Below are positions 12,189-22,689 of a DNA stretch of 64,000 nt, one piece after another (within the stretch, counting starts at the first letter, position 1; each line of letters begins with the position of its first letter). Made by a program: the position numbers and the translations under genes. Location of the stretch: assembly GCA_015680905.1 (NCBI GenBank), contig CM027380.1, positions 33,658,001 through 33,722,000 on the forward strand, written 5' to 3'. Under the pieces are notes generated by a model that ran no database searches, was not told the origin of the DNA, and was given only the letters and a program-made list of their open reading frames with translations. Origin of the DNA: Coptis chinensis. Lineage: Eukaryota > Streptophyta > Magnoliopsida > Ranunculales > Ranunculaceae.

Positions 12189-13653
12189 TAATGTAGATTG
12201 AAGTGGCGGAAACAATACTTAATCAAAATCTACACTTTGTAAAACCCTAAAAGTCTCACATTTTATTGATAATCACTCAGTAATTCATAACACACATAAA
12301 CACAACTAAAACAACTCCCTGAAACCCTAACCATAAACCCTTATTTATATTAATAACAATAAAGCAGCAACTAAACTAGTGAGCTCACGGCCCATGGGCT
12401 TGACCACCGAACCTTGAAAGAAACGAACTCATGTTTTACATCATTCTCCCCAGTTTGAAAAGAACTCGTCTCGAGTTTGTATACGCAATTGACTAATGAA
12501 ATTCATGAAATTCACTGTAACTGATGCCCATCACTCTCCCGCTGTTCAAACGAATTCGACCTCGAATTTTGCCAAGATAAATACTCACAAGAAGAAGAAT
12601 GCACCATAATGTCTGCAAGTTTGCAAAATCACCATATGCAAAGCGATGCAAGAAGAAAGATGTAAAGCCACCAACATGATTTCTCTACTCTATGAGAATA
12701 CTACCACATCTCAAAACAGAAAATACGCATACCTCTAATTGTAACTTTAGATACACAGAACTAAAGAGCTTTGTATCAAAACCATCCCAAACTGGATCAA
12801 CATACTCGATAAAATTAGACTCATCTTCATACTTATCAAAGATTGGTGGAGCGCCAAATAGGGGCGCTTCAACACTTGCTGGCAGCCAAGCAGCGCCATC
12901 ATTGAGGGGTACACTTCACGTTCTCCATTGAGGGGAGGATCCCTGTTGGTGTTATCTTTTCTACAAACTCTGTTCTCTCTATCGTTTTCTGGATCTGTAG
13001 CCATCAGAAGAGAGATTGAACCGTCAACTTGAGACGCATCATCAGTACTAGCCACCGAACTATTATTCTGTGGTGGTGGAGGTGGCTGTTGCACCTCTCT
13101 TTGGACTGGAAACCTTGCTTCGATCAGGTTCTGGAACATCTGTGTTATGTTTTTTATGCTTTCTTCTAAACGAGACATGCGAGTATCCATGGATAGAGGA
13201 CGACTTCGAGTTGCTTTAAGATTCACCATAATAACAATAAAAATTTGATTTTTTTTTTTCAAAGGAATAAATCGCAGTGAACAGTACCGTAACAGTATTC
13301 GGTGAACAGTGCTTTTGAAACAGTACCTCGATAAACAATAACCCCAGTGAACAATATTTTCTGCACAATCTCCCAAAAATCAACTGCTCTGATACCAAAT
13401 AATGTATATTGAAGTGGCGGAAGCAACACTTAATCAAAATTTACATTTTATAAAACCCTAAAAGTCTAAACTTTATTGATAATCACTCAATAATTCATAA
13501 CACAGTTAAACACAACTAAAATAACTCCCTGAAACCCTAACCATAAGCCCTTATTTATACTAATAACAATAAAGCAACAACTAAACTAGTGGGTTCACGG
13601 CCCATAGGCTTGACCACCGAACCTTGAAAGAAACGAACTCATGTTCTACATCA
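12189..13653 (-). mobile_element. Small non-autonomous LTR retrotransposon, 1.46 kb, complete
   Basis: Two direct repeats of about 255 bases, 12189-12443 and 13400-13653, are near copies of each other. They are flanked by the 5-bp target duplication GTTTC (12184-12188 and 13654-13658). Read on the minus strand, the LTR at 13653-13400 is the 5' LTR. It begins TGATGTAGAAC and is followed two bases later by TGGTATCAGAGC (13397-13386), the standard primer-binding site for initiator tRNA-Met. The opposite internal end carries a purine tract, CTGGGGAGAA, directly before the 3' LTR. The internal 956 bases have only a gag-like remnant and no polymerase, so it would depend on a partner element. This is the architecture of TR-GAG/TRIM-like elements. 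Confidence 0.9.
12690..13229 (-). pseudogene. Gag-like remnant inside the small LTR element
   Basis: From the ATG at 13229 the frame reads MVNLKATRSRPLSMDTRMSR, then LEESIKNITQMFQNLIEARF, a short coiled segment and a poly-Pro run. This resembles the N-terminus of Ty3/gypsy Gag polyproteins. Downstream the sense shifts frame to an acidic segment (FDKYEDESNFIEYVDP). No zinc knuckle, protease or RT is present. Confidence 0.6.
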
Positions 13654-13790
13654 GTTTCTCTGCCCCTTGGTGTCTAATGCCAATAATGCTCAGAATCACA
13701 CAGTTTCCCTCTTTTCCTGTTTTATCTATTTGTCAGTTGAGAGCGTTACAAAATATGTTCAAGTTCTGTTTTCCTCTGCCTGGAATGCAG

Positions 13791-14200
13791 GGAACTACGC
13801 TGAATTGGATGAAGATAATCAGATTCACTTTGTTGGACATTCAGCTGGAGTGAAGGGTCAGTCGCTTGTTACAACACATGCTGGCAGACAAGGTTAGTGA
13901 GATCAATTCTTAAAAACTAATATATCTGAAAGAAACTTGTAGCTAATCTGAGAACTCTATTGTGGTCAATAATAATATTTGAAGTGGTATGAGAACACAG
14001 AATTAGGTACTGAGTGTGACTTCCTTATCAGGTGCATCCAATGGAACTACAAGAATCTAGCTACCTAGATAGAATTCAGTGAGTGCTATAATGTTAACCT
14101 GGCTTTCCCTTGTATTATATTCTCCAGAACATATCAGCTTCAGGTTTTCTCAGGCCTGAAGATGGAAAGTCATTGAAGCCTATTTGGCTACTTCAATTGG
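13791..14200 (+). pseudogene. Plant alpha/beta-hydrolase (lipase) fragment, three exon pieces
   Basis: Exon piece 13791-13892 encodes DEDNQIHFVGHSAG, including the G-H-S-A-G nucleophile elbow. It then shifts frame to RLLQHMLADK before a GTTAG donor. A second piece near 14010-14075 encodes LSGASNGTTR and a third at about 14150-14200 encodes RPEDGKSLKPIWLLQL. The order and spacing match plant lipases of the AT1G10740/AT1G23330 type. Introns are kept, so it is a DNA copy. The frameshift after the active-site serine, the missing ends and the LINE that follows mark it as dead. Confidence 0.75.
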
Positions 14201-14204
14201 ATCG

Positions 14205-15371
14205 CTTCTTCCATCTGCCGGAACAACATGGCATTGATGACCAGAAAGTGTGGTGTCCTGACTCAAAAGGGAGTAAGTTCAGCTTATGAGGAGATTAGAG
14301 AGGCAACAAAATTGGATGGCATAGAGTTATCTGGATTGGTTATGTGCACCCAAGGACGCCACTGCTTGGAAGTTCATGCACAGTTGTGCTGCTACAAATG
14401 CAAAGTTGCAGAGCAGGGGCATGAGAACTGCTTCAGTTTGTTGTATGCGTTTCAATAACAATGACGAGCTCCAACATATACCATGGAATTGTGAATTTGC
14501 AAGGAGATTATGGTCTTGGAGTTTTGGTAAAATCAGGTTAAGAGATGAATTCCATTCTATTCAGACAGTGATCGGCAAGGCAAAAGGGAGCAGTACCATC
14601 ATTAAACATATGTGGGGTGCAGCTATCGTTGGGGGCATGGTCAGTTTCTGGTTACACAGAAATAAGGTTTACTTTGAGGATGCAAAGTGTATTTAAATTT
14701 CTGTAAGAATTTTGTTGGGAAACAAGTTGCGTGTGCTGTACATCTCTCTAAAGGGCATATGCATATATAATGGCAATAATGATAGGGTGGTCATGGAAAA
14801 TTAGGGAGCACAAATGAAGCTTGGAAGAGCACCTACAGGAAGGAATGCAGATGGCTCTTGCCAAAAGAACCACACATCAAGATAACACTGATGCCCTCCA
14901 TAGGAAACCCCGGCAACTCAGGTTGGGGATCTATCTTCAGATATCACACTTGCAGAATTTTGCTGACAGCATGTAAAGGACTGGGAGTAGCAACGAATCA
15001 TTGGGCTGAATGCCTGGGTGGAGACTGATTCTCAAGCTGCAATGAAAGCATTTGCACTGACAAGCCACCTTGGCAGCTAAGAAATAGGTGGGAATCAATA
15101 TCATGCAGAAGAAATCTACTCACAGTATAACTTCACACATGGCAAGAAGTGAATTTTGCAGCCGACACACTTGCCGAGCGGGGTTCTAGTTTGGACATGG
15201 CATTCTGGAAATATATGATGGTTTGGTCTAAGATTTTTAAAGATTAGGAGTTTTCATTTTGAGTATTTTGTGGTGAGGTAGGATACGCTTTTGTATTTAG
15301 ATGTAGAATAATTTGTGGTTCTCAGGTTAGCCTCCCATGTTTTTATTACTTTTATTTTGTTTCATTGTAAT

Positions 15372-15406
<35 letters not shown>

Positions 15407-15436
15407 GAGATTTCAACTTTACTGAACAAAAAAAAA
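14205..15436 (+). mobile_element. 5'-truncated LINE (L1-type) with zinc-binding RVT and RNase H remnants
   Basis: The left part (14228-14700) spells the zinc-binding reverse-transcriptase domain in two frames: DDQKVWCPDSKG, AYEEIREATK, then a Cys-containing stretch and WSWSFGKIRLRDEF, ending in FWLHRNKVYFE. Further on, GWGSIFRYHTCR, WVETDSQAAMKAFA and VNFAADTLAERGSSLD are pieces of the RNase H domain. The 3' end has a long T run (about 15375-15403), ATGAGATTTCAACTTTACTG and an A tail at 15428-15436, a usual plant LINE ending. The endonuclease and the catalytic RT core are absent. A further scrap (WYRPNGDVIKMN) lies near 15745-15785. Confidence 0.78.
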
Positions 15437-16337
15437 CCTACTTGAGATGGAAATATGTAACAGTAGAACTATGCTGGCAAGAACAGGAGGAGGAGTAGGC
15501 ATGTTGCTACCCTTTCTCTATACAAATATAACTTTTACTAATTAAATATGATACTGAGAAATAAATGGTTTTTTGAGGACAGGAAGATCACTCTAACCCA
15601 ATGCAAATGTCAGATGAGAAGTCACATTCAGAGCTCTTTCTGGATGACTACTGGTTACATGAATAGAGGAGCTCATGACTCTTAGATTCTTAAGAAAGGG
15701 GGTTACTGGATAAGCTTGGAAGGGCGCTAATATTCAAGAACTGTAAATGGTATCGCCCGAATGGGGATGTTATTAAAATGAACTAGTTTTTGAGCCCGTT
15801 CAACAAACGGGGATTGTTTTCAAGAACTATTATGTGTTAATTTTTTTTTTAACTATAGAATATTGTAGTGTTTCAAATTTTGATGTCAACACTAATACTA
15901 TAACCTAGTATTATTAAAAGAAAAAATATCTCAACAAACATAATTAATTTGATTTATGACAATAAATTATGGAAAAACAGAGAGTTTTATTATGAAAATT
16001 ATTAGTAACTATGTAGAGCTATGAGATATGAATATTATATTTATCACTTATCTAAATTTACTTGTTAAAGTAAGCAAGTAAACTACCTTCACAGGTAAGG
16101 ATTGCTTGTGCTATGAGTTTCTCTTCCTCGATAGTGATCTAAGGTATGTAGAGATTCCTCTTACTCAATAGTGGCTAAGACAAGAAAGTATGATCAATGA
16201 TCTTTTACTAATCCTAGTGTCTTTTTCATCTCTAATCTCATCCATACTTCAAGAAAAAGTTTGACCTACCCTCTAATAATTAGTATAATTAGATAATGCT
16301 CTCCTTAATTTCACAAAGAGTATCCACTTTTGATAGG

Positions 16338-16398
<61 letters not shown>

Positions 16399-17104
16399 AT
16401 TTTATTACTATTTTTAAATGTGGTTCTTATACAAATATGGACTTAAGTCATAAGCCCATTTGGTAATATGTAATAGGAACTAAATTAACGCATACAGTCT
16501 AATTTTATCGCTTAGGCCCATAGTGCACTTCTTAGGGCTATAGTGCATCTTAGACATAGCCCATAATAAAGTCAGTTAACCCATTTAATTGTGGTTGAGT
16601 TAATTTTTTTAACGAAAATCTGTCCTTGGTCAGAGTATTATTTATTAATTACTTTTTGTTGATGTATAAACTTGCACTTATTAGGACTTTTGACACATCA
16701 ATAAATTTAAATAGTAGGTTAAAATGTTAAATAAGTGGGTCGGTGTAATATTACTGCTTTGAAAATAAGACACATTGTAAACACTTGTTTAGTTGTTTAT
16801 GAGCTTTCAAATGGGCTATGTTATTTTGGTTTGGTCTCTGCTTATTTTCAATTTCGTTTTTTCGGTTTATTTAGTTTTTTTTCATTTGTCATTGGAAGAC
16901 CACGTGAACTGAGATTTAATTGTTCAAAAAAAAAAGGAAGTTCTGACGTCTGAAGTTTGTTTCGGTGAAAGTGTAGAAGTTCTTCCCTCATCGTTCCTTA
17001 CACATTCAACCACAAACCCATTTCCCCTAAACTCATAGTCCTCTCTCTCTGCTCTCTTGGTTTCATATTCATTGTAGTCTTACTTATCTACTACCGTAGA
17101 CGCC
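15437..17104. other. AT-rich intergenic region
   Basis: Apart from the LINE scrap noted above and a (TA)n run at 16343-16394, I see no gene. Several small frames here are not supported by codon pattern or similarity. Confidence 0.4.
16343..16394. repeat. (TA)n microsatellite
   Basis: About 25 TA units in a row. Confidence 0.95.
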
Positions 17105-17433
17105 ATGGATGGGTAAGTTGTTTTAGTCAAATATTGTTTTAGTCCAATTGCTTAAGATACTTAAGAGACAAAATAGGCTGAGTTGTACATGTGCATGTGT
17201 TGGGGACTTGGGTATTCTCTTTCTCCTAATTTATGTTTTGGCTGAATTGAATATTTTATGTTTGATTCGACAGATTTAGCAGTAAACCTGTATTAGGAGT
17301 AATATTTCAGAGTATGGATTGGGAAGACAAATGTGTGGCTTTGCAAACACAGAAATGGATAGCAAAGTCCAAGGCTGAAGCACATATGCTAGCTGTGGAT
17401 ATTGTTAAAAAATACCAACTGCTGTTTTGTTAG
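17105..17433 (+). CDS. Possible two-exon small protein, 55 aa, unrecognised
   Basis: ATGGATGG at 17105-17112 is followed by a consensus GTAAG donor. After a CAG acceptor, 17274-17433 continues in frame to a TAG. The product begins MDGFSSKPVLGVIFQSMDWE and ends with SKAEAHMLAVDIVKKYQ. That last part resembles the final helix of a dsRBM (S-K-x-E-A-x-x-x-A), which may link it to the dsRBM-like genes nearby, but the similarity is short. The region upstream looks like a leader (CT-rich, 17040-17060). It could be a truncated gene or chance. Confidence 0.35.
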
Positions 17434-17959
17434 TTTTAGAAAGTTGGTATTAGTTTTTTTTGTTTTTGGAGGGCACTTTTTTATTTTTTGAATTGTAGTA
17501 TGTCTTGATATTTTGCAAGTTTGAAAAAAGCTTATACCATGGCATATGCTTATATTATTGGATATAGCTTGGCTACTGGTAAAGTATATGGAAAATGGTT
17601 TACTCACGATCTTTGAAGATGAAACAGATAAAGGAGCACTATTCTTGATCTTTAGGCATTTCTTTAGGCCCACATATATTTCTAAATATTGTTTTTTTTA
17701 GTTATTGGCAGATGATGTTCGAAATCCTCAAGTACGCGTTGTTTGACCCGCTTAACTACTCGTTATAAGAGTTAATTTTTCATTGCTTCCCCCAATAAAT
17801 TTGGGTTAATGTCCATCTGTTTTTAGGTTCATTCCTTTCAGACATGAACTTCAGTGAAATCAGAAGACTTCTTTTTTAATGCTACAGTTCGAATAACACA
17901 TTAACTACGAATAAGACCTAAATGCAAGTCTATATCTATACATTCTTATTTCAAAACTT
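17434..17959. other. Intergenic, nothing recognised
   Basis: AT-rich, no supported gene. Confidence 0.4.
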
Positions 17960-18265
17960 CAGACTACATTATTCTTTCAAAACAACATTATTTTGCTACA
18001 AATGAAGTAAATAAATGAAATTAATGCATATATAAAGTTTAAAATAAGCGTTCAACAGAAAAAAAATAAATAAATACTATTTGACCAACATAATAAATTT
18101 TTTATATTCAAGTACTAATCCTCATGTTTTTCTTTTCTTTATTATGAAACTCTCCATGTCTTTCATTCCTTTAATTTTTTATTCGAGACAATTTATCTTA
18201 TCTTTGTTGTGTTTATCATCAACCAAACAATCTAGCATAATGTTTCTGAGGATGTTGAGTTGATT

Positions 18266-18604
18266 TTATTTCTCTTCAAGCTCTTTTATTTTCTTCATAA
18301 GTTTTTTAAAATTGAAGTCTTCAATTTCCATATCACGTTCATCCTTTATAAACTGTATTGCGTGAAAAACTGCTGAATCCTCTGCTTTTGCAACATAATA
18401 TGTAGTGCTTCCATCAATTTTTTTAACTATGACGTCTTCATTATTAAATAATAAGTGTTTCGGTACCTTTAATGTTACAGTGCTTTTGAATCGTCCGTTA
18501 TTTAATTATGTGTTGTAGATTGGATCTTGTTGAACGTTAAGTCCTGCTTCTATAATTTCCTTTAGCAATTTTTTTTTACATAAGTTGTAATTTTCATAAG
18601 CCAT
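18266..18604 (-). pseudogene. dsRBM-like plus coiled-coil protein, copy 1
   Basis: The ATG at 18604 opens MAYENYNLCKKKLLKEIIEA and the frame ends at 18266. The domain reads DPIYNT, then GRFKSTVTLKVPK, then KAEDSAVFHAIQFI. This follows the dsRBM pattern: P-x-Y, a strand ending in V-x-L, then A-E-x-x-A-x-x-x-A-I. A basic/acidic coiled tail (KKLMKKIKELEEK) follows. One in-frame TAA after DPIYNT is the only break before the end. The tail is shorter than in copy 2 because AAATAA replaces AAACAT. Confidence 0.55.
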
Positions 18605-18663
18605 TATCTGTAATATACATAATAAAATTTAAAAATTCTTGATCCAATACTATTTAATATAAC

Positions 18664-18694
<31 letters not shown>

Positions 18695-19016
18695 CTTAAT
18701 CCAGTATTTTCAATATGAAATGAAGTGAGAAAATAATTGTAAATAATGAAGAAGAGGAAGAAAATAAGCTACCTAGTTTTTCGGTTTTACTAAATGATTG
18801 GAAGTTCACTTTTCTCAGACTACATTCTTATTTTAAAACACCATTATTTTGCTACAAATGAAGTAAATAAATGAAATTAATACATATATAAAGTTTAAAA
18901 TAAGCGTTCAACATAAAAAATACTAAGTGACCAACATAATAAAATTTTGGTATTCAAGTACTAATCCTCATGGTTTTCTTTTCTTTATTATGGAACTCTC
19001 CATGTCCTTCATTCCT

Positions 19017-19471
19017 TTAATTTTTTTCTTCAAGACAATATATCTTATCTTTGTTGTGTTTATCATCAACCAAATAATCTAGCATAATATTTTTGAGGAT
19101 GTCGAGTTGATTATGTTTTTCTTCAACTTCTTTTCTTTTCTTCATAAGTTCTTTGAAATTGAAGTAAGTTCTTTGAAATTGAAGTATTCAATTTCCATAT
19201 CACGTTCATCCTTTATAAACTGTATTACGTGAAAAGCTGCTGAATCCTCTACTTTTGCAACAGAATATGTAGTGCTTCCATCAATTTCTTTAACTACGAC
19301 GTCTTCATTGTTAAAGAATAAGTCTTTTGGTACCTTTGATGTTACAGTGCTTTTGAATCGTCCGTTCTCTAATTCTGTGTTGTAGACCGGATCTTGTTGA
19401 ATGTTAAGTCATGCTTCTAGAATTTCCTTTAGCAATTTTTTTTTACATAAGCTATAATTTTCATACGCCAT
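19017..19471 (-). pseudogene. dsRBM-like plus coiled-coil protein, copy 2
   Basis: Tandem paralogue of copy 1, starting MAYENYSLCKKKLLKEILEA from the ATG at 19471. A TGA follows directly after that stretch, and otherwise the domain (DPVYNTELENGRFKSTVTSK, VEDSAAFHVIQFIKDE) is intact. A 20-bp tandem duplication (AAGTTCTTTGAAATTGAAGT twice, about 19147-19187) shifts the frame before the coiled tail. The tail is still readable in another frame as KEVEEKHNQLDILKN, ending at 19017. Confidence 0.55.
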
Positions 19472-20567
19472 TATCTGCAATATACATAATAAAATGAAGT
19501 CAGTAAATAATTGTAAATAATGGAGAAGAGGAAGAAAATAGGCTACCTGGTTTTTCGATATGTGTAGTGCAATTGTTTTTTTTAGGTTAATAGATTAGGT
19601 TTTACTAAGTGATTGGAAGTTCACTTTTCGTAGGATTCTAGTTTTGTATATATCTTAAATTTGGATATTTTGGCCATGATTAGATCTCCACTTCCGAAGA
19701 GATTTTTCAACAGCGAGCTTCTCCCTGTTTGCAGCCTCCACTTTATTAGGAGCCACGATTATGAGACGTGTCGGGTAATTTGAAATTTGGATTTTGAGTT
19801 TTATGGTGTGGGCACATGCAAAACGTGTGAGGGGTAGTTGTGGCATTTTGAAAGGGCATGACACCAGACACACCACAACAGACGGTCAAACTTGGTAAAT
19901 GACGGTTAACTAACGGTAGGGGTACCTAAAGCTAAGAAATGAAAAACTTTGGATCCAACGCAAATACTCATATTATTTGGAGGACCTAAAGCTAAATCAC
20001 CCTATCTTAAATTAGATTTTTTTTTTCAATTAGGTAAAAGTTATTGTGTTTAGAAACCTCTATGTTTACTATTGGGCGTAGGCCCAACAAATTTTATAAC
20101 ATATGTTTTAAGCGGGTATTGTATCTCAAATTCTATTCAAATTTGACTCTGCTACCTCTTTTTCCCACGCATATTTTGCTTCATTTGACACTAAATTGCC
20201 CCAAAAACTTCCTCTCATCAGAAAATAGGGTTGATTAATCCTAAACTAAAACAGGTTTCAGATTTGTCTAAGCAACGTCTCTCTACTATCTCTCTCCTCG
20301 AACTCTCTCACTATCAAAAACCCACTTCGTGTTCTATTAAGCTTCAAATATGCCAACTGTTATGTAGAAAATAAAAGATGAAGATAAGGTATGCCATTAC
20401 TTTAAGTTTTGTATAAAACCCTTAACTCAATACAAAAACCTTAATTTGATTGGCACCTGTTTAAGGTTTTGGTTTAATTTATTGTTGTTTTGTTCCAATA
20501 AAATTATATCTTAAACACACAAAATATGTAATCATGTAAAATTTATAAAAATATCTCAAAGTATTAC
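19472..20567. other. Intergenic, nothing recognised
   Basis: The first 150 bases are the 5' flank of dsRBM-like copy 2 (TTAGGTTAATAGATTAGGTT), which has a related flank near 41095. The rest has no supported gene. Confidence 0.4.
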
Positions 20568-20969
20568 ACTCTTCCTTTAGTCTTAAGAGCTTGTGCTAGC
20601 ATTGGTATGGTTTATCGAGGCATGTCAGTGCATGGGTTGTGTGTTAAATGTGGATTTGAGAAGAACTTGTTTGTTGCTTCGGCATTGGTTTTTGTTTATG
20701 TTACTACAATGAGGATTTACAAAGCGAAAATAGTGTTTGATGGGATGGCTGAAAGAGACACGGTGCTTTGGGCGGCGATGTTTGCTGGATATGCCCAACA
20801 TGTGGAGCCATTGCTGAGTTTAGAAGTATATAGGAACATGGTTTGTGAAGGGGTGGAATTAAATGGTGTTGTTATGGTGAACTTGTTGTTGATATCTAGT
20901 CAATTGAGGTGGTTGAGGCATGGGAAGAGTGTTCATGGATGGTGTGTTAGGAGATCTTTGGTATCATAA
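20568..20969 (+). pseudogene. Pentatricopeptide-repeat (PPR) protein fragment
   Basis: The open stretch encodes TLPLVLRACASIG, VHGLCVKCGFEKNLFVASAL, KAKIVFDGMAERDTVLW and a second GKSVHGWCVRRSL. That is about three to four repeats of a plant PLS-class PPR protein, a family that binds organelle RNA. No start codon in a suitable context, no transit peptide and no further repeats are present, and a full protein would have ten or more. The frame itself is clean for 120 residues, so the fragment is fairly recent or lightly decayed. Confidence 0.75.
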
Positions 20970-21463
20970 TTGTTCTGTCTGGGATTTACTTAAGGTTTGC
21001 TAATTCGAATTCGAAACCCAATTCGAATTCTAATAGATTCCCCTATTTATATTTCGTGTAAATAAGTTACCATCTCACCTCTGATTATCTTTGCCTTCTA
21101 TTTCTTTCTTTCAGCAGCATGAAGATGAGAAGCAACATTAGTATGAGAGTAAGTATATTGATCATATTCTTTTTTTTAAAAAAAATATTTTCTTGTGTGT
21201 ATAGTTATTGCATTATTTGCAAGACCTCAAGATAATAATATTATGCTAGATGATAGATAAACAAAAAAATTGGCATAATCGATAAACATAAATTTGATGA
21301 ATCTAACACTGCTAATCCTCATCCAATAGAAAATTCAACTCGAAAACAACTAAAAAAATAAATTTGATAGATCTAGCACTACGCTAATCCTCATCCAATT
21401 CTGATAAATTATTTGGAATGCTTAGGTAGTCCATATCCCAATTTGGTCCTCCTATAACCAATG
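20970..21463. other. Intergenic, nothing recognised
   Basis: AT-rich; two similar lines (CTAATCCTCATCCAAT near 21313 and 21393) form a short local duplication. Confidence 0.4.
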
Positions 21464-21472
21464 CTTCATTTA

Positions 21473-21625
21473 GGGTTAGTTAGACTTACCCCCAATTGCA
21501 AGATCCAACGCCTACGAGATGATTTTTTTTTCAGATGAAGAAATTTGACCGTTGGATCTTACAAATGGGGGGGGGGTAACACTAATTGGCAACTAGTAAT
21601 GGGGTGGGGTAAGTCTATCTAACCC
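21473..21625. mobile_element. Mutator-like MITE, 153 bp
   Basis: The left end GGGTTAGTTAGACTTACCCC and the right end (reverse complement GGGTTAGATAGACTTACCCC) match at 19 of 20 positions. The element is flanked by a perfect 9-bp direct repeat, CTTCATTTA (21464-21472 and 21626-21634), the size made by Mutator-like transposases. An inner arm pair, AAGATCCAACG / CGTTGGATCTT, lengthens the foldback. No coding capacity. A G10 run near 21568 sits in one arm. Confidence 0.88.
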
Positions 21626-21727
21626 CTTCATTTATTGCCTTCAAATAGGCATTTTCTTTTCCCAAGTGTTCAATATATTGATGAAGTGTTTTTTTCTCTA
21701 GTATTTGCTTCATGTAGCTCTTCACGT

Positions 21728-22054
21728 TTAAACAACTTTTTTGTGGTTGACGTCTAAAACCTCAAATAAGTATATTTGCTGTAGAAAGCGGATAGCATTT
21801 CCTGCAGCTGCATTTTATGAGTCCACTTTCTTAGCTTGATACGTCCTTGGAAATGATTGGCTTATAGGATAATTAGGATTTTTGAAGATTTCTCTTATTA
21901 TTGGCAAATTTATTATGACATATGCAGTGTATTGGTTGTTTTCAATATTTGATATGTAAATTTGTTCTCCATGAATTTTTTCCTTAATGAGAATTTCCCT
22001 CAACGCCGTCTTTAGTGAAATATTGTGTTTGGTTTCATACTCCATGAGCTGCAT
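21728..22054 (-). pseudogene. dsRBM-like plus coiled-coil protein, copy 3
   Basis: From the ATG at 22054 the frame reads MQLMEYETKHNISLKTALRE, then a strand segment NNQYTAYVIINLP. A TGA at 21817-21815 interrupts it, and the same frame resumes with NAAAGNAIRFLQQIYLFEVL. That last segment matches copy 5 (NNAARSAIRF, KVYLFEVGDYN). A second stop at 21730-21728 ends the frame before the coiled tail. It is therefore a broken member of the same family, on the same strand. Confidence 0.5.
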
Positions 22055-22379
22055 TTTAAAAATTACAATAGTGAATGATTTGGAATGTGATACAAACGAC
22101 AACAAAATGTTCTGTAGTTTGAATGGGAACAGTTACAAATTGTCAACTAATTAGTGAAGAAGTGTTTTGGTTTAATGAAGAAGGTAACATTAATAACCAT
22201 AGTCATTTGTCAATAATTTAGGTTTATTTAACACTAACAATGTTTTGAGACCTTCAAAGCTTCAGTCAAGCCATTTTTATCAGTACAGAGAATTTCTTAT
22301 TATCCAGAAATATGCAGACTCACCATTGTTAGGGCTTATAGTAATTTCGTATTTTTAGAACATGCATTATTTTAGGTTT

Positions 22380-22556
22380 TGTTTTATTGAAGGATCTTTT
22401 ACTGTTTTGCAGGCTTTGTGGGAGGATACTAAATGTGTGTCAAAGTACGGGATAGAGACATTTTGGATGAGAAAGTCATTCTGCTTCAAAAGGACCTTCC
22501 ACTTGCTTACACTGGGATTGCTGAACAAGTTATTCTTTTGTTCTGTTTTCAGATAA
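22380..22556 (+). other. Unrecognised gene-like fragment
   Basis: A TTTTGCAG acceptor at 22404-22411 is followed by about 140 bases with no stop in one frame (RDILDEKVILLQKDLPLAYT) and a TTTTCAG at the far end. I do not recognise the protein. It lies directly before the Athila-type element and may be part of another captured gene. Confidence 0.25.
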
Positions 22557-22689
22557 ACTTTTAGCGGTAATATGTTGCTGAGTATATAATATTATATAAT
22601 GGAAGATTTGATGCTGAAGTTCTTTAAGATAAAATAATTGTGGTGTTGGATTGATTGGCTCAATAGCTTCAACTCGAGACTTGTCTCTC

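Larger units (their letters stand above)
17960..19620. repeat. Tandem duplication of an ~850-bp unit holding dsRBM-like genes
   Basis: 17960-18800 and about 18820-19620 are direct copies that keep the same order: the words CTACATTATTCTTT or CTACATTCTTATTT, TTTTGCTACAAATGAAGTAA, GTACTAATCCTCATG and then the gene. Each unit carries one reading frame on the minus strand. An A run at about 18663-18692 lies near the junction. Confidence 0.75.
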
